Assembly (NCBI GenBank): GCA_002309585.1
Contig: DBXN01000057.1
Span: forward strand, 19,950 to 38,096
Origin: Verrucomicrobia bacterium UBA1211
GTDB lineage: Bacteria; Verrucomicrobiota; Kiritimatiellia; RFP12; UBA1067
Length of the DNA: 18,147 nt
Reading direction: 5' to 3'
Both the position numbers and the translations under genes were made by a program. The notes beneath the pieces were generated by a model. It did no database searches. It was not told where the DNA came from and worked only from the letters and a program-made list of their open reading frames with translations. Below, one piece after another: positions 1 to 9,002 of this stretch (position 1 is its first letter; each line of letters starts with the position of its first letter).

Positions 1-2
1 CC

Positions 3-3000
3 GCCGAGACGCTCGGCTCGTATGCGATGAGCCAGTACTCGCTCCGCAGCTTCACGGTCGAGTTGTGGTTCTGCCCGGAGGATGTGACGCGCGATCAGGT
101 CCTGCTCGAACGTCCGGTGAAGTACACCGAATCTGATCTGAGCACGACCACCGAGGTGGTCCGCGTGAACTTCCGGATCGGTATCCAGGCCGACGGTCGG
201 CTCTATGCGATGTACCAGAACGCGGGCGTCCATGACGAGGAGTCCGGCGCGGTCATCGCCTACGGCCCGATCCTGACCGAGGGCGAGTGGATGCACGTCG
301 CGGCGAAGATGGACGGCAACGCCGGTTCCTTCAAGCTCTTCGTCAACGGCACGGTCCAGCAGAATGTGCTGACGACCCTGATCCCGGCGACGGGCGTGAC
401 GCCGCTGGAGGACGCGATCGTCAACAACGAGCGCCAGAGGGGCTTCGAATCGACGCCGGCGCTGATCGTTCTCGGCGCCTCCAACCTGGATCCGGAGCAC
501 CAGATCATGGAAGGTCCGCTGTGGCTCAACCACACGAACTTCTATAAGGGCTACATCGACGAAGTCCGTATCTGGGATGGCGCGCGCAAGGACCTGGAGA
601 TCCAGGAAAACTACAGGCGCCGCTTCACCCGCGAGGATCTGTTGGCCAACCGTCAGGCGATCACGAACTCCCTGAACATGGGCGGTTCCCGTATCGCCGG
701 CAGCGCGCGGCTCCTCCCGGCCGAGTTGCTGTACATCTACAACTTCGATAACCTCTTCAGCGCCGACGAGGCCGAATCGGTGGCGAAAGTGCCGCGCGGC
801 TTCAACGCGGATACGGTTGCGATCAACCGTCCGGAAGGGTATGAGGTCGGCTGGTGGTCCGCTTGGGAATCCAAGAGCGCCGTCTATACCGATTACGGGT
901 ATGTCCCGTGGATCGAGAACGGCGTGGCCCATCTGGCGCCGGATAACGGCGTGACGCCGGCTTCCCGCTACTGGAGTCTGACCTGTTCGGGCGACGATCC
1001 TGTGTTGGATAAGTTTGTCTTCCCGTACACCAACGACGTCTACGGTTTCCGTTACCGCAACGACGCCGGCGACAGCAAGAACTACTACAACTCGAAGAAG
1101 GGTGCGTTCGAGGGCAATGCGCCGTCGGGTACGACCAGCATCAACAAGGAGTCGAGCTGGGCGATCGAGACGATGAGCGACCTGCTCCCGCTCGGTTACG
1201 CCTGGGCGAAGTTCGCCCCGACGATGTGGGATGACGGTTCCGCCGGAAGTGTCTGGGCCGAGACCGGCAATGACATGGACAGCGACGGCCTGCCGGATTG
1301 GTGGGAAGAGATCGTGACGAAGCTCTTCGATGGCCCGTACACGGTCAGCGAGGTGACGACCTATGTGACCGATCCGGATGTCTACACCGTGATCACGAAC
1401 ATGGTCGAGGGATCCGATACGGAAATCGACTCGATCGTGACCAACTACACCCCGATCGCCGTGACCTCGATGGTCACCAACTACTCCGAGATGGTGAGCT
1501 GGGATGATCTCTACCCGGATGACAGCGGGATGACCGCCGGTGAGCGCTATCTGCGCGATATTGCTAACGGCTGGACCGAGACCAAGAATCCGAATACCGG
1601 TTACGATGAGTCGCAGCTGGTCAAGCAGAGCTCCGACGCCGACGGCGACGGCCTGCCGGATTGGTGGGAGAACCTCTACGGTCTCTCCTCCAGCTCGTCG
1701 GAAGGCGACAACGGGCGCAACGGCGATCCGGACAAGGACGGCCTGAGCAACTACGCCGAGTATCTGATCGCGGAGGTCTACGGCTTCGCCGCCCTCAGCC
1801 CGATCCAGTTCCGGAGCGATCTGAACCAGTTGGAGTCGGACTACTTCATCAAGGTCGGTTCGACCTATCTGGGCGCGCTCTTCTCCGATCATGACATGAT
1901 CGAGGATACGTGGGAAGATCTCTACGACATGCGCGCGGTCAACCGCTTCGTCTACGATCCGCTGGCGGACTTCGACGAGGACGGCTGGACCAACTGGAGC
2001 GAGAGCCGTTATGGCGCGCATGCCCTGCGGAGTGATCCGACCATCAAGAGCCGGACCGACTTCGAGGGTCATCTGGTTAAGGAGATGCCGGTTCCGATGA
2101 TCAAGGCCACCTTCTACTATAAGGGTCGGTCGGTCAAGTCCCCGATCATCATGAAGGCGTGGCACGAGGGTGTTGATGTGAACGGCGTCCCGGATGCGAT
2201 CTGGACGATTCCCGCGGACGGCGCCGCTGTCACGAAGGAAGTCAATGTCGGTTACTGGGATTCCTCGAAGACGGTGAAGGGATGGTTCTCTCCGGGCGCC
2301 GTGATGCCGGGTACGGTCGAGTTCTCGATCGTCGGCCGCGGTACGGACGGGCAGAATTACACCGTGCCCTTCTCCTCCGATATTCCGGGTACCCCGGCGA
2401 CGGGCGGCGACCTCTATGTGCTGGAAGGCACCACCCCGATGGTGGACTACCCGCCTGTGGGTAAGGTGAATTACACGACCGGCGCCTACGAGATCGATCT
2501 CGAAGCGTGGGATGGCACCTACTACAGCGCTTCCACGAATCAGCTCCAGATCATCCCGGCCGAGAGCTTCATCCGCGTCTCCTACCAGAGCGCGCTGACG
2601 GAAGCCTATCCGAAGACGGTCTACCTGACCGACGCCGACGAGCCGTCCGTGGAGCAGCCGAGCCTCGGCTTCCTGCGTGAAGGCAACAACACCTTCATCG
2701 CCTTCATCGATACGGATGACGATGGTGACTGGACGCCGGGCGAGCCCTTCGCGGTCGCGGCGAACTTCCTGACCGACATCGGTTGGGATCACAACGAAGT
2801 GATCTTCGATCTGACCGAGTCTGTGCCGGGTCAGCTCCGTTACTCGCTGACGGCCAACACGAGCGCTGAAGCCGCGTTGACCGGCGCGGGTGATTCGGTT
2901 GGCGGCAGTGGTGACAGCGCCGCTACGCAGACCCGTATCCGGATTCTCCGGACCTGCGTCAACGGCAACACCAACAGCTATCGCCGGATCGTCTTCGATA

Positions 3001-4442
3001 AGACGCTGACGAACGGCCGGAGCTACATCACCGAAGCGGATACGTTGTCGGCCGGGCAGCTGGTCTTCGACTGGGGCTTCGCGGGTGTTCCTTCCTCCGT
3101 CTTGCCGGAGTATGCGGTTTATGACGTCTACATCGGCGACATGGCCTCGCTGACCGACACGAACCTGGTGGCGAACTACACCTTCACCAACCGGTTCGAC
3201 GCGGTGCAGGCCCAGGCCGCGGCGATCGCCCCGCGCGGATATGTCTACGCGGCGCGTCCGACCTTCACGTGGACCATGCAGGACGGCTATCCGGCCTTCG
3301 CGCTGCAGATCCGCCGTGCCGGTTCCACCTCGACGCTCTACTCCTCCGGCGTGAGACGCGCTCCCGCCCGCAACAGCGAAGGGCAGTTCGTCTGGACAGC
3401 CCCGATCTATGTCGGGCAGGATCTGCCGGCGAACGCCGTTTACGAGTGGCGCGTGATCGGGTTGAACGCGAAGTACTACTCGACGGGTACCTCCGCCGTG
3501 TGGTCCGGCTGGACGCGGTTCCGCATGGATGCGGCCAAGCCGCTCTCCTCCGCGGGTTACGGTTCCATCAAGGCCAAAGTCAAGTACTACGGGCCGGTTA
3601 CCACGTTGTCGGATCGGATCAAGGTCTGCGCCTACAACAACGCGGGCTTCGCCGGCAATCCTGAAGCGCAGATCGTGCTGGGCGCCGCGGAAACCTCCGC
3701 CGCGACCGACACGACCGCCAAGAGCGTGAACGCCATCCTGAACGGGCTGGCGACCAGCGACAAGGCCGGCGCGTACTATGTGATGGCGTACATCGACCAG
3801 AACAACAACGGCGTCCGCGACGATTGGGAGTCCTGGGGCTACGCCAACTACTACGGTCAGACCGACAAGGCCTATGACCCGATGGCGGTGGAAGTCTCCT
3901 ACAGCGGCGATATTCCTGAAGTCGAAATCTTCATCGAAGACGCCGATACCGATCAGGACTGGTTCCCGGATTCTTGGGAGTACACCAAGAACAGCGCCTC
4001 GGCGAACTTCCTCACGTTGACCGGACCGAACACCTCCTCGGTGGTGGATACGGAAATCAATCCCGCCTTCGCGCAGGGTGAGATTACCGGCAAGCACCTC
4101 GCGGCGATGTCCATCCTCTTCAACGTCGATCTGAGCGGTGCGACACCGGTTGTCGCCGCCGCTTCGGAAGCGGGGCTCTCCCTGACGCTGAAGAGCCTGA
4201 CGTTCAGCGAGAGCGGCATTCCGACGCTGACGGTCGAGGCCACGAGCAACGGCCCCGGCGTCCTGGCGGCGGAGAACGTCAAGGTGGTGCTGCAGTACAC
4301 CGAGTCGCTGGAGAATCAGGATTGGCGGGAGATCCCGACCGATACGGACACCATCCGCGCGAACGGCGAGAGCGTCTTGTCCGGTAAGAGCGGCATCCTC
4401 GGGAAGAGAAGCGGATTCTTCCGGATTAAGACGGTGAAATAA
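3..4442 (+). CDS. Giant secreted LamG-domain protein with calcium-binding-like repeats (5' end outside window)
   Basis: The reading frame is open from base 3, and the residues before the first ATG (27) already fit a LamG domain, so the true start lies upstream and ATG 27 is probably internal. Residues below count from that ATG (1471 aa). Residues 1-200 form a LamG/concanavalin-A-like domain, shown by SFTVELWF, GEWMHVAAKMDG, KLFVNG and YIDEVRIWDGAR. Thrombospondin-3-like acidic motifs follow near 416 (DMDSDGLPDWWEE), 538 (DADGDGLPDWWEN), 567 (DPDKDGLSNYAEY), 648 (DFDEDGWTNWSES) and 1305 (DADTDQDWFPDSWEY). DTDDDGDWTPGEP (about 893) and DQNNNGVRDDWES (about 1253) resemble them. The rest looks like beta-sandwich repeats, and the protein ends GFFRIKTVK, a tail type common in PVC exoproteins. 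No enzyme active site was recognised. Codon choice is strongly biased to C/G-ending codons, which may mean high expression. The likely role is a surface or extracellular carbohydrate-binding or adhesive protein; this is inference. Confidence 0.85.
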   Translation, partial: AETLGSYAMSQYSLRSFTVELWFCPEDVTRDQVLLERPVKYTESDLSTTTEVVRVNFRIGIQADGRLYAMYQNAGVHDEESGAVIAYGPILTEGEWMHVAAKMDGNAGSFKLFVNGTVQQNVLTTLIPATGVTPLEDAIVNNERQRGFESTPALIVLGASNLDPEHQIMEGPLWLNHTNFYKGYIDEVRIWDGARKDLEIQENYRRRFTREDLLANRQAITNSLNMGGSRIAGSARLLPAELLYIYNFDNLFSADEAESVAKVPRGFNADTVAINRPEGYEVGWWSAWESKSAVYTDYGYVPWIENGVAHLAPDNGVTPASRYWSLTCSGDDPVLDKFVFPYTNDVYGFRYRNDAGDSKNYYNSKKGAFEGNAPSGTTSINKESSWAIETMSDLLPLGYAWAKFAPTMWDDGSAGSVWAETGNDMDSDGLPDWWEEIVTKLFDGPYTVSEVTTYVTDPDVYTVITNMVEGSDTEIDSIVTNYTPIAVTSMVTNYSEMVSWDDLYPDDSGMTAGERYLRDIANGWTETKNPNTGYDESQLVKQSSDADGDGLPDWWENLYGLSSSSSEGDNGRNGDPDKDGLSNYAEYLIAEVYGFAALSPIQFRSDLNQLESDYFIKVGSTYLGALFSDHDMIEDTWEDLYDMRAVNRFVYDPLADFDEDGWTNWSESRYGAHALRSDPTIKSRTDFEGHLVKEMPVPMIKATFYYKGRSVKSPIIMKAWHEGVDVNGVPDAIWTIPADGAAVTKEVNVGYWDSSKTVKGWFSPGAVMPGTVEFSIVGRGTDGQNYTVPFSSDIPGTPATGGDLYVLEGTTPMVDYPPVGKVNYTTGAYEIDLEAWDGTYYSASTNQLQIIPAESFIRVSYQSALTEAYPKTVYLTDADEPSVEQPSLGFLREGNNTFIAFIDTDDDGDWTPGEPFAVAANFLTDIGWDHNEVIFDLTESVPGQLRYSLTANTSAEAALTGAGDSVGGSGDSAATQTRIRILRTCVNGNTNSYRRIVFDKTLTNGRSYITEADTLSAGQLVFDWGFAGVPSSVLPEYAVYDVYIGDMASLTDTNLVANYTFTNRFDAVQAQAAAIAPRGYVYAARPTFTWTMQDGYPAFALQIRRAGSTSTLYSSGVRRAPARNSEGQFVWTAPIYVGQDLPANAVYEWRVIGLNAKYYSTGTSAVWSGWTRFRMDAAKPLSSAGYGSIKAKVKYYGPVTTLSDRIKVCAYNNAGFAGNPEAQIVLGAAETSAATDTTAKSVNAILNGLATSDKAGAYYVMAYIDQNNNGVRDDWESWGYANYYGQTDKAYDPMAVEVSYSGDIPEVEIFIEDADTDQDWFPDSWEYTKNSASANFLTLTGPNTSSVVDTEINPAFAQGEITGKHLAAMSILFNVDLSGATPVVAAASEAGLSLTLKSLTFSESGIPTLTVEATSNGPGVLAAENVKVVLQYTESLENQDWREIPTDTDTIRANGESVLSGKSGILGKRSGFFRIKTVK
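1282..1669 (+). repeat. Direct repeat, two 25-bp identical copies encoding the DGLPDWW motif
   Basis: Bases 1282-1306 and 1645-1669 are identical and both encode the core of a calcium-binding-like repeat (SDGLPDWWE and GDGLPDWWE). They lie in the LamG gene in the same frame. Identity over this length at the DNA level, inside otherwise diverged repeats, suggests recent duplication or gene conversion, or simply strong codon bias on a conserved motif. Confidence 0.7.
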
Positions 4443-4460
4443 CCGTAGCATACTGATCGA

Positions 4461-4492
4461 CGGATTGCCCCCGGCCATTCGGGGGCAATCCG
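4461..4492 (+). terminator. Hairpin after the LamG gene, probable terminator
   Basis: A perfect 12-bp stem (4461-4472 with 4481-4492) closes an 8-base loop, starting 18 bases after the stop codon. The stem carries five consecutive C:G pairs. The downstream U-tract is weak: only CACCCCTTT follows, so termination may be partial or Rho-assisted. It separates the LamG gene from the metalloprotease cluster. Confidence 0.7.
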
Positions 4493-4540
4493 CACCCCTT
4501 TAAAATGCGATCGCTGAAGTCGGTTGAGTGAGGAAGCGCA

Positions 4541-7500
4541 ATGGGACGTTTCAAACAAGTATTGACAGTCGGATTGAGTAGCCTGCTGGTTGCCGTTGAC
4601 CTGTGGGCCGCTCCTTTTGATAAAGATATCCGGTTCACCCAGCCCGACGGAAGCGTCATCCAGATTCATGGCCGGGGCGATGAGTTCTACGCGGAATTCA
4701 CCCATGCTGGTTATCCCATTGTGGCGGAAAACGGCGCCTACTACTATGCAGTCCTGACGGCGGACGGCAGCAAGTTGGTTTCGTCGGGGCGGCTGGCGGG
4801 TTCGGTCGATCCTGCGACGGTGCCGGGGCTCGATCCGAACGCGCGAATTTCCCGTGACGCGCGGGTCGCGCAGGTCAAAGCCCGTTCTGCGGAATGGGAC
4901 GAGAAAATGCAGATCAGCAAACGCTGGTCCGCGCGGGTGAAGAATAACCGCTCCGTCCAGCGTCGGTATACAGGGAAACCGGGACTGCTGGCGGCGAACC
5001 GCAAGCTCGAGTATTCCGAAACGACCGGTGAGAAGGTCGGCATTACCCTGTTGATCGACTTCCCCGATTGTCCCGGAACCATCGCCCCTGAAGAGGTCGA
5101 AGACTTTCTGAACGGCGAGCATTATACCGCCTATGGCAACCACGGTTCCGTAAGGCAGTATTATAAGGAAGTTTCAAACAACAACTTGGACTACTCCAAT
5201 GTCCTGATCCCGTATGTCCGGGTCTCGAAACCGAAGAAACACTACGATAACGACAACGGCAGCGCGCGGGAATTGCTGATGGAGGCGTTGAAAGTCCTCC
5301 AGGAGCAGCCCAACTATGAGACGGAGATTCTTCCGATGCTCCAGCAGGTGACGATGGTTGACGGGTCGGCCTGCGCGTTCAACGTCTTTTATGCCGGCAC
5401 CTGCGAAAGCAGCTGGTCAAAGGGGTTGTGGCCCCACTCCTCCGCCATCAACAACTATCCCATGAAGGGTGACGCCTCGGTCGTGCTCAGCCGCTACCAG
5501 ATGACCGACATGGGGGATAAGCTGACCATCGGCACCTTCTGTCACGAGAACGGGCACATGCTCTGCGGTTATCCTGATCTTTACGATTACGATTACGATT
5601 CGGAAGGCGGCGGCGGATACTTCTGTCTGATGGGCGGCGGCAGCTACGGTGGCGACGGCAGGGAACCGGTTCAGATCTGCGCCTTTTTGAAATTCGTTTC
5701 GGGTTGGGCCGACATTAACTATGTGGATAAGAACACGGTCGTGAAAGGGGCGGAACTGCACTCGACATACGAGATGGAGCGGTTCAACGCCTTCTACATG
5801 TACACCAATGCGCTCGCCGAGACGGAATACTACATCATCGAAAACCGGAACAAGAGCTGGCGTGACCGGTATTTGCGCAGTTCGGGTCTGGCGGTTTGGC
5901 ATATCGACGAGTTGGGCAACCGCGATGACCAGCGCTATGAATACAACACGGACCACCATAACTTCGAAGTCACGCTGATGCAGGCGGATGGAAACTGGGA
6001 TTTCCAGAACAACGTCAACGATGGCGATGAGACGGATCTCTTCTATGAAGGAAACGTCACGGCCTTCACGGCCAACACCAATCCGAGTTCGCGGTGGTGG
6101 GACGGCTCGAAATCGGGATTCAACCTCCGGAACATCAGCGAGGCGGGTACGACGATGACCTGCGATATCGTCCCCGATTATCCGGTCATCCAGATGTCCA
6201 AACTCTTCGTCGGCCGGGTCGGGACGCCGTTTTCGTTGACCTTTACCGCTCTCAACGCGATTGACCCCTGGGAGTGGTTCATTGACGACGAGACCCCGCT
6301 ACCGGAAGGTTTGGAGCTGACAGTGGATGATGAAACCGGAGCCGCGTATCTGAGTGGCGTCCCGATGGAGGCCACGACCAACACCGCCGTCCGGGTTTGG
6401 ATCTCGACCTGCGAGGGAGAGGTGGAGACGAACCGCCTCGTCAATATCAAGATTCTGGAAAACTACCCGTTGCCCTTTGCGGAGGATTTCAGTGCGGCGC
6501 AGCCGGAACTGGGTTGGGGTTGGTTTACCGAGGAACCGTCCTCCAGTTTGACCTGGTTCTATGCCAACGGCAATGCGTTCGAGACCAGTTCGACGGACAG
6601 CTCCCATCCCTCTTCCGCCTACTCGCCGTCGTCTAACGCGGTCTTCAAGTGCTGGGAGGCGGCGGACAAGGGCGCCAGCCAGATGCTGGTGACGCCGATG
6701 TTCGCCTTCACAGGGGAAGAGCGTCTGCCGCAGCTCACCTTCACCATTTGGAAAGAATACAAAGGGCGGATCACGCTCAATGACGAGTTGAATGTCTACT
6801 ACAAAACCTCGTACGACAGCGAATGGGTACTGTTGGCGAGTTACACCGACTCGATCCGCAACTGGCAGAAAGAGGTCATTGATTTGCCTGAAACATCCGG
6901 GACGTTCTACATCGGGTTCGAGGGCATCGCCAAGTGCGGGCACGGTATCCATATTGATGACGTGTGGGTGGGCGACGGTTATACCGACCCGGCTTTCGTG
7001 ACCCGTTCGCCGCTGGAAGACGGGGTTCTGAATGTGATCTATGAGCAGACGATTGAGGTGACGGGCGGGGTTGAGCCGTATACTTTCACGCTGGAGGGCG
7101 ATCTGCCGACCGGCCTCACCCTCACCGATAATGTGATCAGCGGGGTGCCGACGGAACTTCAGCAGACAACCTTTACCGTGACGGTGACCGATGTGTTCGG
7201 AACGGAGGCGACGCAGACCTTCTCGCTGCTGGTGGATTATCCCCGGTCGGATCTCTTTTCGGAGGGCTTCGAGAGTCCCCTTATGCCGCCGCCCGGCTGG
7301 ACGCAGGCCTATGTGGTCAGCAACGTCAATTGGGAGGCCACCCGCTACAATGACCGTGAGGACGAGCGGAAGGCGAACGCCCATTGGATTTGGATCGATC
7401 CCGCCGAAGGGGAGTATTATGCGGTCCTGTGGTGGTCCGATACCCAGAACGGCGATGGCGGCCCTTATCCCGAGCATATCACGCGGCTGATTTCGCCGGT

Positions 7501-8989
7501 GGTCAATCTGGGTGTCTCGCCCCGCGCGCCGCGGTTGACCTTCATGCTCCACATGGTCCCCTGGGAGGAAGACCAGGATGAGTTGCGCGTCTATGTCCGG
7601 AGCGCGCCGACGGATGAGTGGACGCTGGTTGCCGAGTATACGGAACCGGTGATGGAGTGGACCCGCTGTTCGATCGATCTGCCGAATCCCTCCATGACTT
7701 ACCAGTTCTGTTTCGAGGGCAATTCGAAGTACGGGAACGGCGTCCGGATCGATGATGTCAAGATCACCGATGCGTCGGCTTGGCCGCTGTTCCGGATGAA
7801 TACCGACCTGAAGGAAGGTTGGGTCGGCTTGGCGTATGAGTTGCAGCTGGTGGCGGTCGGCGGGGTCGAACCCTACACCTGGTCCGTGTCGGAAGGGGAA
7901 CTGCCCGCCGGGCTGACGCTTGATCCGGATACCGGCGTCATCAGCGGTACGCCGGCGATCGCGGCGATCGGGGAACACGCCCTGACAATCGCGATCACGG
8001 GCGCGGACGGCGAGACCTCCGAAAACCCGGTTACGATGCTTGTGAAGGGCGGTATGTCCGTTCCGTTCTTTGAGGATTTCAGCGGTGGCGAGTTGCCCGA
8101 AGGGTGGTCCACGGAGCTGTTTGGAAACAATACCGAGTTCGATTGGGTCTTCATCAACGGGAGTCTCCCCGACGCATCCAAGAATGTCTATCCCAAATCA
8201 GCCTATTCGCCGGATTACAACGCCTGTCTGGCGGATCGTAATGGCGCGTCCGCTCAGAAAGCCAGCCTCAAATTGCCGATGATCGCCTTCCCGACCGGCT
8301 GTTCCAACGCGGTGTTGCGCTTCCAGCTCTGCAAGAAGAAGGACGGCTCGTATGTGGATGTTCTGAAGGTCCGCTACCGGACCAACCTCGCGGACAGTTG
8401 GGTTACTTTGACAGGCGGCAATATCACGACTAATGTGGCGGATTGGGCGCAGTTCACCATCCCGCTGCCGAACCCCTGCGCGACCTACTTCATCTCGTTC
8501 GAGGGTCAGGCCAAAGGCGGCTTCGGCATCTGCGTGGATGACATCGAGATCACCTGCGAGGGCGGTGAACCCTCCTTCTACGAGCAGTGGATCGACGCCT
8601 TCTTCCCGGGCGGCACCTATACCGGTGACGCGGCGGATACCGACGGTGACGGTATCTCCAACATCTGGGAGTATATCTTCGGGCTTGATCCGACCGATCC
8701 CTCCGACTGTGACGTGGGTGGGTTGAAGCCGGTGCTGAAGGATGGCAATACGGTCTATGTCGGCGTCTACCGCATGAGTGCGGGAGCGGTGGCGGATGGC
8801 TTCAAGGTCCAGCTGGTGGCATGTACCAACCTCATGGAACAGGCCTGGAGCGCGGATCTCGTCGAGGAGTACGAGCCGCCGGTCGATCAAGGCGACTGGC
8901 AGGAGATCTCCATGCGGGCGAAGGAGAACGCTTCGGTTTGGCCGAGTTTCTTCATGAAGCTGCTGCTGACCTATCCTCCGACGGAGTAA
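4541..8989 (+). CDS. Secreted M6-family (immune inhibitor A-like) metalloprotease with adhesin-like and Ig-like repeats
   Basis: This 1482-aa protein has a Sec signal peptide (residues 1-23/24, cut near LWA-A). Residues 25-155 look like the M6 propeptide region. The catalytic domain runs roughly 160-545. It has the zinc motif HENGH (H335, E336, H339), then YPDLYD, then a typical M6 stretch with CLMGGGSYGGDG and GW. Three He_PIG-like Ig domains follow (about 548-642, 815-900, 1080-1170), each with an LPxGL and a SGxP motif. They alternate with three cleaved-adhesin/MAM-like jelly rolls (about 640-812, 900-1078, 1170-1343), each ending F.G.....G..IDDV or a close variant. The last 135 residues (from E1348) are the module shared with the PKD gene at 10474. 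GAGGAA at 4530-4535, 5 bases before the ATG, supports the start. Catalysis is zinc-dependent peptide cleavage outside the cell; the substrate is unknown. The gene is followed after 13 bases by an aminopeptidase, suggesting an operon. Confidence 0.93.
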   Translation: MGRFKQVLTVGLSSLLVAVDLWAAPFDKDIRFTQPDGSVIQIHGRGDEFYAEFTHAGYPIVAENGAYYYAVLTADGSKLVSSGRLAGSVDPATVPGLDPNARISRDARVAQVKARSAEWDEKMQISKRWSARVKNNRSVQRRYTGKPGLLAANRKLEYSETTGEKVGITLLIDFPDCPGTIAPEEVEDFLNGEHYTAYGNHGSVRQYYKEVSNNNLDYSNVLIPYVRVSKPKKHYDNDNGSARELLMEALKVLQEQPNYETEILPMLQQVTMVDGSACAFNVFYAGTCESSWSKGLWPHSSAINNYPMKGDASVVLSRYQMTDMGDKLTIGTFCHENGHMLCGYPDLYDYDYDSEGGGGYFCLMGGGSYGGDGREPVQICAFLKFVSGWADINYVDKNTVVKGAELHSTYEMERFNAFYMYTNALAETEYYIIENRNKSWRDRYLRSSGLAVWHIDELGNRDDQRYEYNTDHHNFEVTLMQADGNWDFQNNVNDGDETDLFYEGNVTAFTANTNPSSRWWDGSKSGFNLRNISEAGTTMTCDIVPDYPVIQMSKLFVGRVGTPFSLTFTALNAIDPWEWFIDDETPLPEGLELTVDDETGAAYLSGVPMEATTNTAVRVWISTCEGEVETNRLVNIKILENYPLPFAEDFSAAQPELGWGWFTEEPSSSLTWFYANGNAFETSSTDSSHPSSAYSPSSNAVFKCWEAADKGASQMLVTPMFAFTGEERLPQLTFTIWKEYKGRITLNDELNVYYKTSYDSEWVLLASYTDSIRNWQKEVIDLPETSGTFYIGFEGIAKCGHGIHIDDVWVGDGYTDPAFVTRSPLEDGVLNVIYEQTIEVTGGVEPYTFTLEGDLPTGLTLTDNVISGVPTELQQTTFTVTVTDVFGTEATQTFSLLVDYPRSDLFSEGFESPLMPPPGWTQAYVVSNVNWEATRYNDREDERKANAHWIWIDPAEGEYYAVLWWSDTQNGDGGPYPEHITRLISPVVNLGVSPRAPRLTFMLHMVPWEEDQDELRVYVRSAPTDEWTLVAEYTEPVMEWTRCSIDLPNPSMTYQFCFEGNSKYGNGVRIDDVKITDASAWPLFRMNTDLKEGWVGLAYELQLVAVGGVEPYTWSVSEGELPAGLTLDPDTGVISGTPAIAAIGEHALTIAITGADGETSENPVTMLVKGGMSVPFFEDFSGGELPEGWSTELFGNNTEFDWVFINGSLPDASKNVYPKSAYSPDYNACLADRNGASAQKASLKLPMIAFPTGCSNAVLRFQLCKKKDGSYVDVLKVRYRTNLADSWVTLTGGNITTNVADWAQFTIPLPNPCATYFISFEGQAKGGFGICVDDIEITCEGGEPSFYEQWIDAFFPGGTYTGDAADTDGDGISNIWEYIFGLDPTDPSDCDVGGLKPVLKDGNTVYVGVYRMSAGAVADGFKVQLVACTNLMEQAWSADLVEEYEPPVDQGDWQEISMRAKENASVWPSFFMKLLLTYPPTE
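8582..8986 (+). other. C-terminal module of the M6 protease (copy 1 of shared tail)
   Basis: Residues 1348-1482 of the protease start EQWIDAFFPGG, pass through a DTDGDGISNIWEYIFGLDP calcium-binding-like motif, and end in a beta-rich segment with YRMSAG, ACTNL, GDWQEIS, SVWPSFFMKL. Nearly the whole stretch aligns without large gaps to the end of the protein encoded at 10474-12405, at roughly 40% identity by eye. The role is unknown; a sorting, secretion or surface-attachment signal is inferred from its shared terminal position. Confidence 0.75.
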
Positions 8990-9002
8990 ACGGGCGCGAA
9001 AC

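Noticed and set aside
1282..1669. The identical 25-bp copies considered as a mobile-element or attachment-site repeat
   Set aside because: Both copies are in frame inside one gene and encode the same protein motif, so a protein-level repeat explains them.
6299..7978. 559-codon open frame on the minus strand inside the protease gene
   Set aside because: It is the antisense shadow of a GC-biased coding region. The product is rich in Arg, His, Gly and Pro, has no recognisable motif, and the + strand gene has clear domains throughout.
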